Shown here: in pieces, positions 38,901-48,234 of the stretch | Numbering within the stretch: the first letter of the stretch is position 1 | Layout: each line of letters begins with the position of its first letter | Assembly: GCA_035653615.1 (NCBI GenBank) | Contig: DASRBN010000038.1 | Location: forward strand, 117,779 to 181,778 | Direction of reading: 5' to 3' | From: Ktedonobacteraceae bacterium | GTDB taxonomy: Bacteria > Chloroflexota > Ktedonobacteria > Ktedonobacterales > Ktedonobacteraceae | Length of the DNA: 64,000 nucleotides | The notes under the pieces: model-generated | The model's input: the letters and a program-made list of their open reading frames with translations, nothing else | What the model was told of the DNA's origin: nothing | The model's database searches: none | Made by a program: the position numbers and the translations under genes

Positions 38901-38930
38901 TAGGGGCAGCGTCTGGTGCCTGTCCTCACC
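38901..38930. repeat. Family C repeat upstream of the sigma gene
   Basis: TAGGGGCAGCGTCTGGTGCC followed by TGTCCTCACC. It is in the 315-bp gap between the divergent sigma and universal stress genes, which otherwise holds the promoter listed next. Confidence 0.6.
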
Positions 38931-39025
38931 GGTATCTCTTATCAAGTAGCTTACCAGATGAAGAGGTGAAATGGATATGATATCCGACACATTTCTAGTG
39001 AGATTCCCGAGACTTTATTTTATCC

Positions 39026-39054
39026 TTGCTTCCTTGCCTAAAAACATGTATACT
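39026..39054 (+). promoter_or_regulatory. Promoter of the universal stress protein gene
   Basis: -35 TTGCTT (39026-39031), 17-bp spacer, -10 TATACT (39049-39054), about 95 bp upstream of the start codon. Confidence 0.55.
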
Positions 39055-39148
39055 TTATATGTACAAATTGGTCTCGTTTCCCAGAATCGTACATAACGTG
39101 TAACCGACCGGCATAGATGAAGCTGTTGAACACACTCCATGGGAACGA

Positions 39149-39877
39149 ATGGTTATGAGTAAGCGCATTTTGCTGGGCGTCGATGCTCCTCTATCCCCTG
39201 CCACATTGTACGCGCTGCGTACAGTCAGTGAATTGATCGAGCAGATTTCTCCCCATGTTGAATTCGTGCTCGTGCATGTCGTCCCCGCTCCCTACATCGC
39301 ATCCCCCTCACTGGGAGTATACGCCGGGCAGTTACAAACCACAACCGCCACCACTGAGCAGCGCGCACAGGCGGAGCATGTGCTGCGAAAAGCCAGCTTA
39401 GAATTGCAGAATCACGGCATCGACGCGAACTCCATCGAAACACTCATGCGTGTAGGGCTTCCTGCCGAGGGCATTGTCAAGGCGGCCAAAGATGCATTCG
39501 CGGACCTGATTGTTGTCGGCAGCCGGGGCAATGCGCTTCAGCAGCGAGTGCGCCGCGTATTCGCCGGAAGTATCTCACGTAAAGTGTTACAACTTGCCCC
39601 CTGTCCCGTCATGATCGTCACCTATCCTCGCCTCAAGCAACCTTCTGACCTGGTGACATGGTATGAAGAGGCCATTACACGCTACCTGCAAGAACATACC
39701 GGCGGATTGATGGTATTCACACCCGCGGAAGTGGCGGAGAAATTTGCTCCCCCGCACAAAACCGCTCCTGGACGCAAAGAGACCGCCGCGGCCATTCTTG
39801 CTTTAGAGCAACTGGCGCGCGATGGCAAGCTCTGCCGCCACGATGTGAAAGGTGAGATGCGCTACGTGAACGATTGA
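39149..39877 (+). CDS. Universal stress protein with C-terminal winged-helix-like extension
   Basis: 242 aa. Residues 1-150 are a UspA domain: RILLGVDAPLSP at the start, LIVVGSRGNALQQRVRRVFAGSISRKVLQLAPCPVMIV at the end, with the G-x2-G-x9-G-S/T ATP-site pattern. The extra 90 residues (FTPAEVAEKFAPPHKTAPGRKETAAAILALEQLARDGKLCRHDV) look like a small winged helix and are unusual for the family. ATG 39149 is used; an ATG two codons later is also possible. It faces the DUF255 gene, with 39 bp between stops. Confidence 0.85.
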   Translation: MVMSKRILLGVDAPLSPATLYALRTVSELIEQISPHVEFVLVHVVPAPYIASPSLGVYAGQLQTTTATTEQRAQAEHVLRKASLELQNHGIDANSIETLMRVGLPAEGIVKAAKDAFADLIVVGSRGNALQQRVRRVFAGSISRKVLQLAPCPVMIVTYPRLKQPSDLVTWYEEAITRYLQEHTGGLMVFTPAEVAEKFAPPHKTAPGRKETAAAILALEQLARDGKLCRHDVKGEMRYVND

Positions 39878-39916
39878 TCGGCCGTAGGGAGAGAGGGCGA
39901 CTTCGAGGGTAAGCCC

Positions 39917-42052
39917 TTACAACAATTTTTCGAGTTCTTCAGGTGTGTTGACGGGCGCCTGGCACGCGAAATTCTGGCAGACATAGGCGGTGGCTTTGCC
40001 ATCCTTCAAAGGGCGATTCGCCAGCAGGGGAATTGCCTGTATTGCCTCAGCATTATCAGGCGCGGCGCAGGCCAGCACACTTTCCGGCAGATAGCGGCCA
40101 TTGATGACATCCAGTAAATTGCGCGTACCGGCTTCTCGCGGCTCGCCGGTGATGGCAAATTCCTTGACGAGCGAGATGGCGAAGTCGAGCGCGCACAGGG
40201 CGTGCCCAAATGCCGAGGGATACTGCACCATCGCGCTGGCGATGTGCTGCAGGTAATCATCGGCGCGTTGGCGATACGATTCCTCGCCGGTGAAGGCCGC
40301 CAGGCGCAGTAGTACGTCGGCGGCTACACTGTTGCCCGCGGGAGTGGCATTGTCCATAATATCTTTGGGACGGCTCACCAGCTCCTCGGCATCGCTGCCC
40401 GTATCAAAGAAGCCGCCATTCTGCTCATCGGCAAAGAGCGTTATGACCTCATCTATCAGGTGACGAGCTTCGGCGAACCAGCGCGGATTGAACGTGGCCT
40501 CGTAGAGCGCCAGCAGGCCATCGGCCAGGAACGCGTAATCTTCCAGGTAGCCCTTAATCCTGGCCTGACCATCTTTATATGTACGCAACAGGCGGCCATC
40601 ACGATAGAGCTCGCGCAGCAAAAACGTTGCGTTTTTCTGGGCAACCTGCAGGTAGTCGGGACGATCCAGGTAGCGGGCCGCTTCCGCGAAGCTGCGCAAC
40701 ATCAAGCCATTCCACGCTGTCAGTATCTTCTCATCGCGCCCCGGTTTCACACGCTGCTCGCGCACTGTAAAGAGCATCTCGCGGCTGCGCCGCAAGGAAT
40801 CCTGCAAGCGTTCCAGGCTGATCTCCGCATCTTCCGCCACTCGTTCGGGGGATTGTACGACGTGCAAAATGTTCTTGCCCTCAAAATTTCCGTCCGTCGT
40901 GACATCGTAATAGACCATGAACAGCGACGCGTCTTCTGGCAAGAGATGCGCGCGAATTTCATCGACCGTCCAGGTATAAAATTTGCCCTCTTCCCCTTCG
41001 CTATCGGCATCCTGCGTCGAATAGAATCCACCTTCCGGCGCGGTCATTTCACGGATCACATAATTCAACGTTTCCTCGACGACGCGACTATAAGAAGGAT
41101 TGTTGGTGACCAGGTAGGCGTGCAGGTAGATGCGGCTGAGCAGGGCATTATCGTAGAGCATCTTCTCGAAATGCGGCACAAGCCACTCAGCATCGACGGA
41201 GTAGCGATGAAAGCCGCCGCCGAGGTGGTCATAAATGCCGCCATTGGCCATGTGTTGTAGGGATGTCTCGATGATGTCCAGTTCAGATCTGGAAGCCCCC
41301 GATTCTAGTTCGCCGCGCTGCCTGTGCAGGTACACACGTAGCAGGAATTCCAGGGACATCGTATTAGGAAACTTGGGCGCGTTGCCAAAACCACCATTCA
41401 CCGCGTCAAAATCCGCGGCCAGTTCGCGGCTGGCCTGCTCCAGCATTGCGAGCGGCGCCGACCCAGGAGCAAGGGAACTTGCTTTGCGCAGGGGAGCGGT
41501 ACTGCGCTGCTTCAGGTATGCTGCCACCTGGTTAGCCTGTTCCTCGACCTCCTGGCGACGATTCGCATAGGCATCGGCCATGCTGCGCAGCACCGTAACA
41601 AATCCCGGCATCACCTGCTGGCCGTAGCGCCGGTCGCGCGGCGGGAAGTAGGTGCCGCCAAAGTACGGGCGTCCGTCGGGCGTGAGAAAGACGGTCATGG
41701 GCCATCCGCCCTGGCCATTGTTGAAGGCCTGCACCGCCTGCATATAGATGCTGTCGATATCCGGGCGCTCCTCGCGGTCTACCTTGATAGAGACAAAATG
41801 CGCGTTCATCAGGGCCGCGATATCCTCGTTTTCGAACGATTCGCGCTCCATCACGTGGCACCAGTGGCAGGCAGAGTAGCCGACGCTGAGCAGAATAGGT
41901 TTATCCTCAACCCTGGCTTTTTCCAGCGCTTCCTCGCCCCAGGGATACCAGTTGACAGGATTATGGGCGTGCTGCAGCAGGTATGGACTCGTCTCATCAA
42001 TGAGCCGGTTGGTATGTTTGTATTGTGCCTGTGGGTTCGTATGATCCGACAT
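39917..42052 (-). CDS. Thioredoxin-fold DUF255 protein (YyaL/SSP411-like)
   Basis: 711 aa. The N-terminal thioredoxin-like domain has [29 protein letters not shown], the CxxC site SACHWCHVM and the [12 protein letters not shown] loop, all diagnostic of the YyaL/spermatogenesis-associated protein 20 family. The rest is an alpha/alpha six-barrel ([30 protein letters not shown]) like N-acylglucosamine epimerases. The cellular role is not established. GGGAGGGGAT lies directly upstream of ATG 42052. Confidence 0.92.
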   Translation of the reverse strand: MSDHTNPQAQYKHTNRLIDETSPYLLQHAHNPVNWYPWGEEALEKARVEDKPILLSVGYSACHWCHVMERESFENEDIAALMNAHFVSIKVDREERPDIDSIYMQAVQAFNNGQGGWPMTVFLTPDGRPYFGGTYFPPRDRRYGQQVMPGFVTVLRSMADAYANRRQEVEEQANQVAAYLKQRSTAPLRKASSLAPGSAPLAMLEQASRELAADFDAVNGGFGNAPKFPNTMSLEFLLRVYLHRQRGELESGASRSELDIIETSLQHMANGGIYDHLGGGFHRYSVDAEWLVPHFEKMLYDNALLSRIYLHAYLVTNNPSYSRVVEETLNYVIREMTAPEGGFYSTQDADSEGEEGKFYTWTVDEIRAHLLPEDASLFMVYYDVTTDGNFEGKNILHVVQSPERVAEDAEISLERLQDSLRRSREMLFTVREQRVKPGRDEKILTAWNGLMLRSFAEAARYLDRPDYLQVAQKNATFLLRELYRDGRLLRTYKDGQARIKGYLEDYAFLADGLLALYEATFNPRWFAEARHLIDEVITLFADEQNGGFFDTGSDAEELVSRPKDIMDNATPAGNSVAADVLLRLAAFTGEESYRQRADDYLQHIASAMVQYPSAFGHALCALDFAISLVKEFAITGEPREAGTRNLLDVINGRYLPESVLACAAPDNAEAIQAIPLLANRPLKDGKATAYVCQNFACQAPVNTPEELEKLL

Positions 42053-42157
42053 ATCCCCTCCCGAAACGATGTTGTGTTAGCTTTCTTTCCTTTGATACGT
42101 TGTCTTTGGCATTGTATCATACAGGAAATCCGGGTAGGGGATTTGCCGGATAGAAGG

Positions 42158-42916
42158 TCACCACCCCATGATTACATCAATATAGTTGCGTGTCTCATAG
42201 GGTAAATAGCTAAACCAGTTGGCACCACCCACACGTACCGCCCAGTTGACTGTGCCGGGTCCGGCGTTATAGGCCGCCAGCGCCTTGGCATAATCACCGT
42301 ATTGATAAACGTAGCTGGCCATCAGGCGAGCAGCCGCACGCAGCGACTGGATTGGATCGTGCGGATTAATACCCAGGCCTGCCGCGGTTGCGGGCATGAA
42401 TTGCGCGATGCCAATAGCGCCGGCAGGTGAGACGGCCCAGGGATTGAAGCCGCTTTCCTGGTTGATCTGGCGCACGAAAAGATTGGGCAAAATACCGGCA
42501 TTGGAAGCATCCTGTCGTGCGATGGCCACATACTGGGATGCCGGCAGATAACCGCCCGAACCGGAACCGGAGCCGGACCCACCGGAACCTTTACCGGGAA
42601 TACAGATGGTTTGGTAGGGGTAAATAAGATTGGGATTGGCCAGGTGATTGTAGGAAGCAAGTTTCTGCCATGTGGTGTGATAGCGCACCGCAATGCCGCT
42701 CAGCGTATCGCCCCATCTTACAGAATACGCCTGGTCGCCGCTCGCGCACGCGCCCTGTGCGAAAACACCAAGTAAGTGACCGCCGATAGCGCCTCCCGCC
42801 AGCGTTATCATAAGCATGGCCAGAATAAGCAGATGCCTGGCCGCCAGGGGAAGACCCTGCAAACGTACGTGACGAATGTTGTGCGAGAATGCTTTGATGC
42901 TCTCACGAATTCGCAT
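42158..42916 (-). CDS. LysM lytic transglycosylase (SLT domain)
   Basis: 252 aa. A signal anchor (HLLILAMLMITLAGGAIGGHLLG) is followed by a LysM peptidoglycan-binding motif (YSVRWGDTLSGIAVRYHTTWQKLASYNHLANPNLIYPYQTICIP), a Gly/Ser linker and an SLT domain with catalytic Glu in QINQESGFNPWAVSPAGAIGIAQFMP and AYNAGPGTV. It should cleave peptidoglycan outside the membrane. ATG 42916 is chosen because AAGGAGGAA lies 9 bp upstream; a GTG at 42955 would place this site inside the gene. Confidence 0.92.
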   Translation of the reverse strand: MRIRESIKAFSHNIRHVRLQGLPLAARHLLILAMLMITLAGGAIGGHLLGVFAQGACASGDQAYSVRWGDTLSGIAVRYHTTWQKLASYNHLANPNLIYPYQTICIPGKGSGGSGSGSGSGGYLPASQYVAIARQDASNAGILPNLFVRQINQESGFNPWAVSPAGAIGIAQFMPATAAGLGINPHDPIQSLRAAARLMASYVYQYGDYAKALAAYNAGPGTVNWAVRVGGANWFSYLPYETRNYIDVIMGW

Positions 42917-43122
42917 GCGAACTATTCCTCCTTTTTGAATGTCGTGCTGTGTCACACTACATCATCTTATGCCATATTGATGTACTTGATACTAACTGAT
43001 CTATGAAGTGCTTTTCTCTGAAAGACCGCAAAAAATAGCAGGAAAGTACCAGATCGGGTTAATATCGAGGGGATAAGGGCCAGATTATGGTTTTTCACAG
43101 AATAACCTGGCAGTGAGCGCGG

Positions 43123-43215
43123 GGCCGATCAATCGGCGCTGGACACGATGAATCGGCCCTCGATTAAATAAGCACTATAACGCCAAACTGCAAAAGCCGA
43201 TGAATCGGCCCCTAC
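43123..43215. repeat. Family B repeats in a 355-bp gap
   Basis: One full copy at about 43123-43161 and a truncated copy at 43196-43215. The remainder of the gap 42917-43310 shows no gene or clear structure. Confidence 0.8.
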
Positions 43216-43310
43216 TTGCCTCCGTTGTTACAACTTACATTGATCTTACGTTCTATGTTGTAGTTAAACACTGCTATTATCGTTCTCATTGATGTAGGAG
43301 ACATGATTAC

Positions 43311-43676
43311 ATGCTACACGTGTTCGCATTTCATACCATCTTTGCTTCCGGCATTACGATCCAGATTGGCAATAATGCCTGGACCATCAGCAGCGCTTTT
43401 ATCGTCTATCTCGTGATTGCAGCCATTGTTGGGCTGGTTGCGGAATTTATTGTTGGGTGGCGACTGCCATTTGGCATCGTCGGGGCAATCATTGCCGGGT
43501 TGATTGGCGTCTGGTTGATGACCCAGGTGGTCATCATCAGCGGTTTTAATGATATTAACGTCGATAACGTACCGCTTATCCGGGCGCTAATCGGGGCTAT
43601 TATCCTGATAGCGATCTGGCATTTACTCACGTATCGTGGATGGCGCGGGCGCAGGCGGTACTACCGGCGCTATTAG
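43311..43676 (+). CDS. GlsB/YeaQ/YmgE-type small membrane protein
   Basis: 121 aa. Two or three Gly-rich membrane helices (AFIVYLVIAAIVGLVAEFIVGWRLPFGIVGAIIAGLIGVWLM and IGAIILIAIWHLL) match the transglycosylase-associated protein family, whose role is envelope stress-related and poorly known. The C-terminus is basic (WRGRRRYYRR). GTAGGAG lies 10 bp before ATG 43311. Confidence 0.8.
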   Translation: MLHVFAFHTIFASGITIQIGNNAWTISSAFIVYLVIAAIVGLVAEFIVGWRLPFGIVGAIIAGLIGVWLMTQVVIISGFNDINVDNVPLIRALIGAIILIAIWHLLTYRGWRGRRRYYRRY

Positions 43677-43756
43677 CCTTATCGGGTGCGATCATGGAGA
43701 TTCCGATAACGAGGCCGGTCATGCACTTTGACGAAATAATCCAGCAATGAACAAGG

Positions 43757-43797
43757 GGCCGATAAATCGGCGCTGGGCACGATCAATCGGCCCCTAC
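43757..43797. repeat. Family B repeat providing a stop codon
   Basis: A full 41-bp copy whose terminal CCCCTAC supplies the TAG stop codon (43794-43796, minus strand) of the chemoreceptor gene. Confidence 0.85.
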
Positions 43798-45545
43798 GAC
43801 TCGTTCTGAGGGGGCGTAGAGACGCGGAATATCGACATCCGTGAGCGTAAAGAGTTGGTCAATTCGACGAGGTGTGCCATTGATTGCTGCATCTGGCGCA
43901 TTTGTTGGGTAATTTCGCTGGTCATGGATGAGATTTGTTCGATAGAGTGCGTCACCAGCTGGGAACCGCGCTCCTGGCTGTCTGCCGCATTGACTATGCC
44001 CTGAACTAGATCGGCCATCTGTTCGGTAACGACGCTGATGGCTTCGAGCGCGACTCCTGTCTGAGAGACGAGTTCGGACTGTATCACGACCTGTGTGATG
44101 TTCTGCTCGACACTCTGGGAGACGGTCGCCATTTCGTGCTGTATGGTGCGGATGCGTGTAGCGACCTTGCGGGCAGCTTCGGCGCTGCTGACGGCCAGGC
44201 CGCGAATTTCCTGGGCGATCACGCCGAAGCCCTGGCCGTGTTCACCGGCGCGAACAGCCTCAATAGCAGCGTTGAGCGCCAGCAGATTCATGCGCGTCGT
44301 CAGGTCCGTTATTTCCAGGACGATGTCATTGATCTCTTGCCCGCTTTCTCCCAGGCGTTTCATGATGCGAGCCGATTGCATGGTCGTTTCGCGAACCTGG
44401 CGCATCCCCTCGGTTGCCCGGGCCACCTTATTCTGACCCTCCAGCGTCACCTCCATTGACTCTACGGCCACCTTGGAGATGGCTTCGGCACGCTGCGATA
44501 CGTGCTGCATGGTTTCTACCATCTGATCAATTACATGCGCGATGTGCTGAACCTGGCGCTCCTGCTGGCTGGTATCATGGACGAGGACTTCCGAACTGCG
44601 CTGTACGTCCTGGGCATGGTCATCAACGGCCTGCGTCACCATTTGCGTGCTGCCAACAATGCCACTGATGGCCTCGATCATCTGGTTGATGGCTTCTCCC
44701 ACGGCTTGCAGTTTCTCATGCGAGGGCTGAACGCGCACGCGCAAATCTCCGCCCTGTACCCGTTCCAGGTCTTTGCGTAGATGGACAATTGCCTCTTCCA
44801 GCGCCCGGCGCTCGACCTCGCGTTCTTGAAAGATACGCGCGTTGTCAATGGCAATCGCCGCCTGACCCGCGAAGAGTTCGATCATCTCGACGCTTTCGAC
44901 GGTTGGTATCTTGCCATCCTCTGGATCATCCAGGGAGAGGAAGCCGAGCAATTTTTTCTTGCGCGGACTGTACAGGGGCACGATCAGGGCATCTTCGGGA
45001 TGCCAGCCGCCGGGTTCGTAGTTTTCCATAGGCATATCGACGGCGCGAGGAATATCGGCAAATTCATCAAAGTGTTCGTGGGGGATGAAATAGCTCTGGC
45101 TGACAAGAAATTCGGGGCGCATAAAGCGCATCACCTGTTCAACGGTGATATGCCTTTCGCGTATGAGGCGTTCGCTCTCCTCGGACGCGCCGGTAAAGGC
45201 AGCTCCAACGAGGTAATCACTATCATCCTTGAGCAGGTTGATGACTGCCATGCGAAAGCCGGTGCAGGCGCTAATAGAGGCGACTATTTGCTGCAAAACC
45301 TCATCGAGGCCCAATTCGGCGCGCAAGATATTACCCAGGCGGATCAGTTCTTTGATTTGACGTGTATGTGGAGATTCGCTTCCGGTGGAAATAGTTACAT
45401 GTTGCCCTTGCGCTGCCGCTTCATCTGGAATCGAGGGCATGGTAGACACGCCTGGATGCTCGCGTTCCCACTGCGCGCGTTCTGCCGGCGAGCGAAATCG
45501 GACACGCAAAGGGACATAGAGGTTCTGCTGCCTTCGTTCAGACAT
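43794..45545 (-). CDS. Cytoplasmic methyl-accepting chemotaxis protein with GAF domain
   Basis: 583 aa and no membrane helix. A GAF domain (about 65-225; LDEVLQQIVASISACTGFRMAVINLL...LFAGQAAIAIDNARIF) is followed by a HAMP-like region (about 240-295) and the coiled-coil signalling domain, with a hairpin tip ITDLTTRMNLLALNAAIEAVRAGEHGQGFGVIAQEIRGLA. The tip matches the MCP consensus, including the trimer contact. No other chemotaxis gene is nearby; it could signal to a distant CheA or have lost that role. The TAG stop lies inside a family B repeat, so the C-terminus may have been altered by that repeat. Confidence 0.9.
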   Translation of the reverse strand: MSERRQQNLYVPLRVRFRSPAERAQWEREHPGVSTMPSIPDEAAAQGQHVTISTGSESPHTRQIKELIRLGNILRAELGLDEVLQQIVASISACTGFRMAVINLLKDDSDYLVGAAFTGASEESERLIRERHITVEQVMRFMRPEFLVSQSYFIPHEHFDEFADIPRAVDMPMENYEPGGWHPEDALIVPLYSPRKKKLLGFLSLDDPEDGKIPTVESVEMIELFAGQAAIAIDNARIFQEREVERRALEEAIVHLRKDLERVQGGDLRVRVQPSHEKLQAVGEAINQMIEAISGIVGSTQMVTQAVDDHAQDVQRSSEVLVHDTSQQERQVQHIAHVIDQMVETMQHVSQRAEAISKVAVESMEVTLEGQNKVARATEGMRQVRETTMQSARIMKRLGESGQEINDIVLEITDLTTRMNLLALNAAIEAVRAGEHGQGFGVIAQEIRGLAVSSAEAARKVATRIRTIQHEMATVSQSVEQNITQVVIQSELVSQTGVALEAISVVTEQMADLVQGIVNAADSQERGSQLVTHSIEQISSMTSEITQQMRQMQQSMAHLVELTNSLRSRMSIFRVSTPPQNES

Positions 45546-45753
45546 GACCTACCTACTTTCTGCTGTGGTTCGGGATTCACTATCGTCCATTTATCTTGTT
45601 GAGCATACCATATACGGAGTTTCTTATTCAAGGAGGTAGGAAAAGAGGCCAACCGCTCTATCGAAAATACGACGCTAAGCGCCTGGTACACTGTCGGTGT
45701 GATGCACAACACGCGCATTGAGGACTGGCCGGTGTATATCCCCATTTATCCTA

Positions 45754-47130
45754 TTATGCCTGTTTCATTACATGCCCGTTCCCATTCCCTTCTCCATTGT
45801 GATTGCCGTTCCCGTTTCCATTCCCATTCTTATTGCCATTGCCTCCATGGTTCCCGTTGTCTCCATGATTGCCATTCCCATTCCCATTGCCGTTCCCTCC
45901 TCCATTGTGATTGCCGTTTCCGTTTCCATTCCCGTTGCCTCCTCCATTCCCATTCCCGTTCCCATTCTTATTGCCATTGCCGTTGCCTCCATGGTTCCCG
46001 TTGTCTCCATGGTTGCCATTCCCATTCCCGTTGCCTCCATGGTTTCCATTGTTTCCATGGTTGCCATTCCCGTTGCCTCCTCCATTGCCGTTCCCGTTGC
46101 CTGCTGACCAGGACGATCCAACCAGTGTTATTTGCGCAAAGGTGCCATCAGGATTAAGAATACCTATTGTGTAAGATTGCTGGTTGTTATTACCATTCCA
46201 GCGCACCATGAAAGTATCGACACCATTGTTGAGGCTACCATTGTTACCCATAACCTGTCCATCTATAACCAGTTGCGCTCCCGATTCAAGGCCGCTGCCG
46301 TCGATAATAATGGTAGCCAGTTCGCCAGAATGAGGGGGTAGAATAAGCTGTACACTCTGCAGGTGAGGCACGGTATCACCCAGATCAGCGAGCGCATCGG
46401 TCGTCGCCAGGCGCTCCTGTAGATTGAGCCGAGGTAAAAATCCGCGCAAGACCTGGCGCGCGTGTGTTTCAAGCGCAGCGAGATTACTCTGAAGTTGACT
46501 GCGCTGTGTTCCTGCGGGAATCTGGTTGATAGCCTGAACGGCGTTTTCAACCTGCTGGCTCAGGTCTTCCAACTGCTGCTCGTAGGCCTGTGTATCGGAA
46601 GGGTTGGCAAGATCGGCCAGCGTATTGAGGCGGTCGGCGGCGAATTGCAGATCCAGTTCGGCGCGAGCCACAGGCGAACCACTGAGCGAGAGACGTACAT
46701 CCTGCTCCCATTGATTTATCGCGTAGAGCGGGTTGTTTGGATTGGTGATCTGAGCCGAGGCTATTACTATGCCAAGCGCCAGCAATAGAACCAATAGACA
46801 GCAGCTCAAGGCAATACTAAAGACGGGATGCGCCCTCAATAGCGAACGTACAGAAAGCCTGTTCCAACGGGAAATCTGTGCTCTCCGCATGCGTTGTACA
46901 GCATTATGCACCAGAATGCGCTGCTCCAACCTGTCGGCAAAGTCCGCGTCAACCTGCACAGCCGGAGCCAGTTGAATACGGCGAGCGATGGCAACCAGTG
47001 CCTGTACTTCCTGGTCGGAGTCGAAGTCAGGGAGTGTGGATTGCGGCAGGTCTGGTGATGTCTGAGCAGACCAGAAGGAACCATTTTGCCGTTCCAGCTC
47101 GTCATTGAGATGTTCATAGAGAGGATTCAT
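45754..47130 (-). CDS. DUF5667-like membrane regulator with Gly/Asn-rich repeat tail
   Basis: 458 aa. An N-terminal cytoplasmic part (1-105) precedes one membrane helix (PVFSIALSCCLLVLLLALGIVIASA). The outside part begins NPNNPLYAINQWEQDVRLSLSGSPVARAELDLQFAADRLNTLADL, typical of DUF5667. An Ig-like region (ATIIIDGSGLESGAQLVIDGQVM) follows, then 115 residues of almost pure Gly/Asn/His repeats. The start overlaps the sigma-factor stop by 4 bp, the usual layout for a sigma and its membrane anti-sigma regulator. The tail could be a surface-exposed spacer. Confidence 0.8.
   Translation of the reverse strand: MNPLYEHLNDELERQNGSFWSAQTSPDLPQSTLPDFDSDQEVQALVAIARRIQLAPAVQVDADFADRLEQRILVHNAVQRMRRAQISRWNRLSVRSLLRAHPVFSIALSCCLLVLLLALGIVIASAQITNPNNPLYAINQWEQDVRLSLSGSPVARAELDLQFAADRLNTLADLANPSDTQAYEQQLEDLSQQVENAVQAINQIPAGTQRSQLQSNLAALETHARQVLRGFLPRLNLQERLATTDALADLGDTVPHLQSVQLILPPHSGELATIIIDGSGLESGAQLVIDGQVMGNNGSLNNGVDTFMVRWNGNNNQQSYTIGILNPDGTFAQITLVGSSWSAGNGNGNGGGNGNGNHGNNGNHGGNGNGNGNHGDNGNHGGNGNGNKNGNGNGNGGGNGNGNGNGNHNGGGNGNGNGNGNHGDNGNHGGNGNKNGNGNGNGNHNGEGNGNGHVMKQA
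45768..46110. repeat. Low-complexity tandem repeat tract
   Basis: Irregular units of CCATTCCC, CCATTGCC and GCCTCCATGGTTCC type encode the Gly/Asn/His tail on the minus strand. Units vary from 6 to about 30 bp, so the tract is prone to length change. Confidence 0.85.
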
Positions 47131-47816
47131 CGTGCTCCTCCTCGATTTCGCGTTTCTACAGGAGATGTCTCACCGGGCGACACGTCCTTTTGCAGGAGGC
47201 GGTGCAGGCTATGCAGGGCACGAAATTGCAATGCTTTGATGGCATTCTCATTTTTGTCAAGCATGCGCGCAACGGTAGCTACATCATATCCCAGCAGTAA
47301 TCGACCTACCAGTACCTGGCGTTGCTCTTCGGTGAGCATATTCATGGCTTTGACCGTCGTGTTCCATTCATCGCGCGCCTCTGTCCAGCGTACCGGATCG
47401 CCATCAGGATGACCGGCAGAGATTGGCATGCTTTCAGTATCTCCTTCTCTGTCTTCCAGTGTTGATTCGAGCGGAACATGAGCCGGTTGCTTCTCACGCT
47501 TGCGATAAAAGCCTGCGACAGTGATGCGCGCGATCTGCAAGATCCAGGCCGCAAATCCGGCCTCATCGCCGGTGCGCAGCCGGCCAATGCCTTCAACCAT
47601 TTTCAGAAACACTTCCGAAGTGAGATCTTCGGCGGTAGCACGATCAGGAACGCGAGTAGCAATATAGCCGAATACGCCGGGCAGGAACTCACGGTAGAGC
47701 GTGCTCAGTGCCTCAGACTCACCCTGCCGAGCGGAATCAAGCAGTTTGGTGAAGGCAGATGAGCTCTTCCCTGCATCAGGGTCACTACTACCGGACGTTC
47801 GACGCCAGGAAAACAT
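47127..47816 (-). CDS. ECF sigma factor
   Basis: 229 aa. Region 2 (FLPGVFGYIATRVPDRATAEDLTSEVFLKMVEGIGRLR, then FAAWILQIARITVAGFYRKR) and region 4 (MLTEEQRQVLVGRLLLGYDVATVARMLDKNENAIKALQFRALHSLHRLL) are clear. It directs RNA polymerase to specific promoters and is probably held by the product of the overlapping downstream gene. The C-terminal tail (SPGETSPVETRNRGGAR) is unique. Confidence 0.92.
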   Translation of the reverse strand: MFSWRRTSGSSDPDAGKSSSAFTKLLDSARQGESEALSTLYREFLPGVFGYIATRVPDRATAEDLTSEVFLKMVEGIGRLRTGDEAGFAAWILQIARITVAGFYRKREKQPAHVPLESTLEDREGDTESMPISAGHPDGDPVRWTEARDEWNTTVKAMNMLTEEQRQVLVGRLLLGYDVATVARMLDKNENAIKALQFRALHSLHRLLQKDVSPGETSPVETRNRGGAR

Positions 47817-47950
47817 TACAAGCCTCTCCTACAAGAAACGATACTAAAGAAAATCCCCCCGTGGTTAAGTTGCAATCAGGTGCATTTTAGTTACGGGGAG
47901 AGGAAAACACAACGAAATTGGGCCATTTGGGTTTGTTCATTTTGTTCTCT

Positions 47951-48193
47951 GATTCTTCCCCTGCGTTCCTCAGGGCTTCGGCTTCTTGCCTCAGCATGAC
48001 GCGGATGATTGGCCGTAACCAGCAGGGGGCAAGATGCAACTTACTTTCAGAGGGACAGGCAACAGCTTAGACAGGGAGTTTTTTTTGCAGTGCCCCGGGG
48101 CATGTCATTCTGAGCGAAGCGAAGAATCTCTGGCGCTACGCGGATTCTTCCCCTGCGTTCCTCAGGGCTTCGGCTTCTTGCGCTCAGCATGAC
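47951..48193. repeat. Composite family A repeats in the 418-bp gap
   Basis: Two near-identical 50-bp units (47951-48000 and 48143-48193; GATTCTTCCCCTGCGTTCC then TCAGGGCTTCGGCTTCTTG) and an inverted family A core at about 48104-48129. The gap 47817-48234 holds nothing else recognisable. Confidence 0.88.
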
Positions 48194-48234
48194 ACGGGGG
48201 AAAGCCATTATTTCTTTTCCAGAGAGGAGTTCGA

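Noticed and set aside
45768..46110. CRISPR or VNTR array of independent function
   Set aside because: The tract is in frame and encodes the Gly/Asn tail of a regulator; unit length is irregular.
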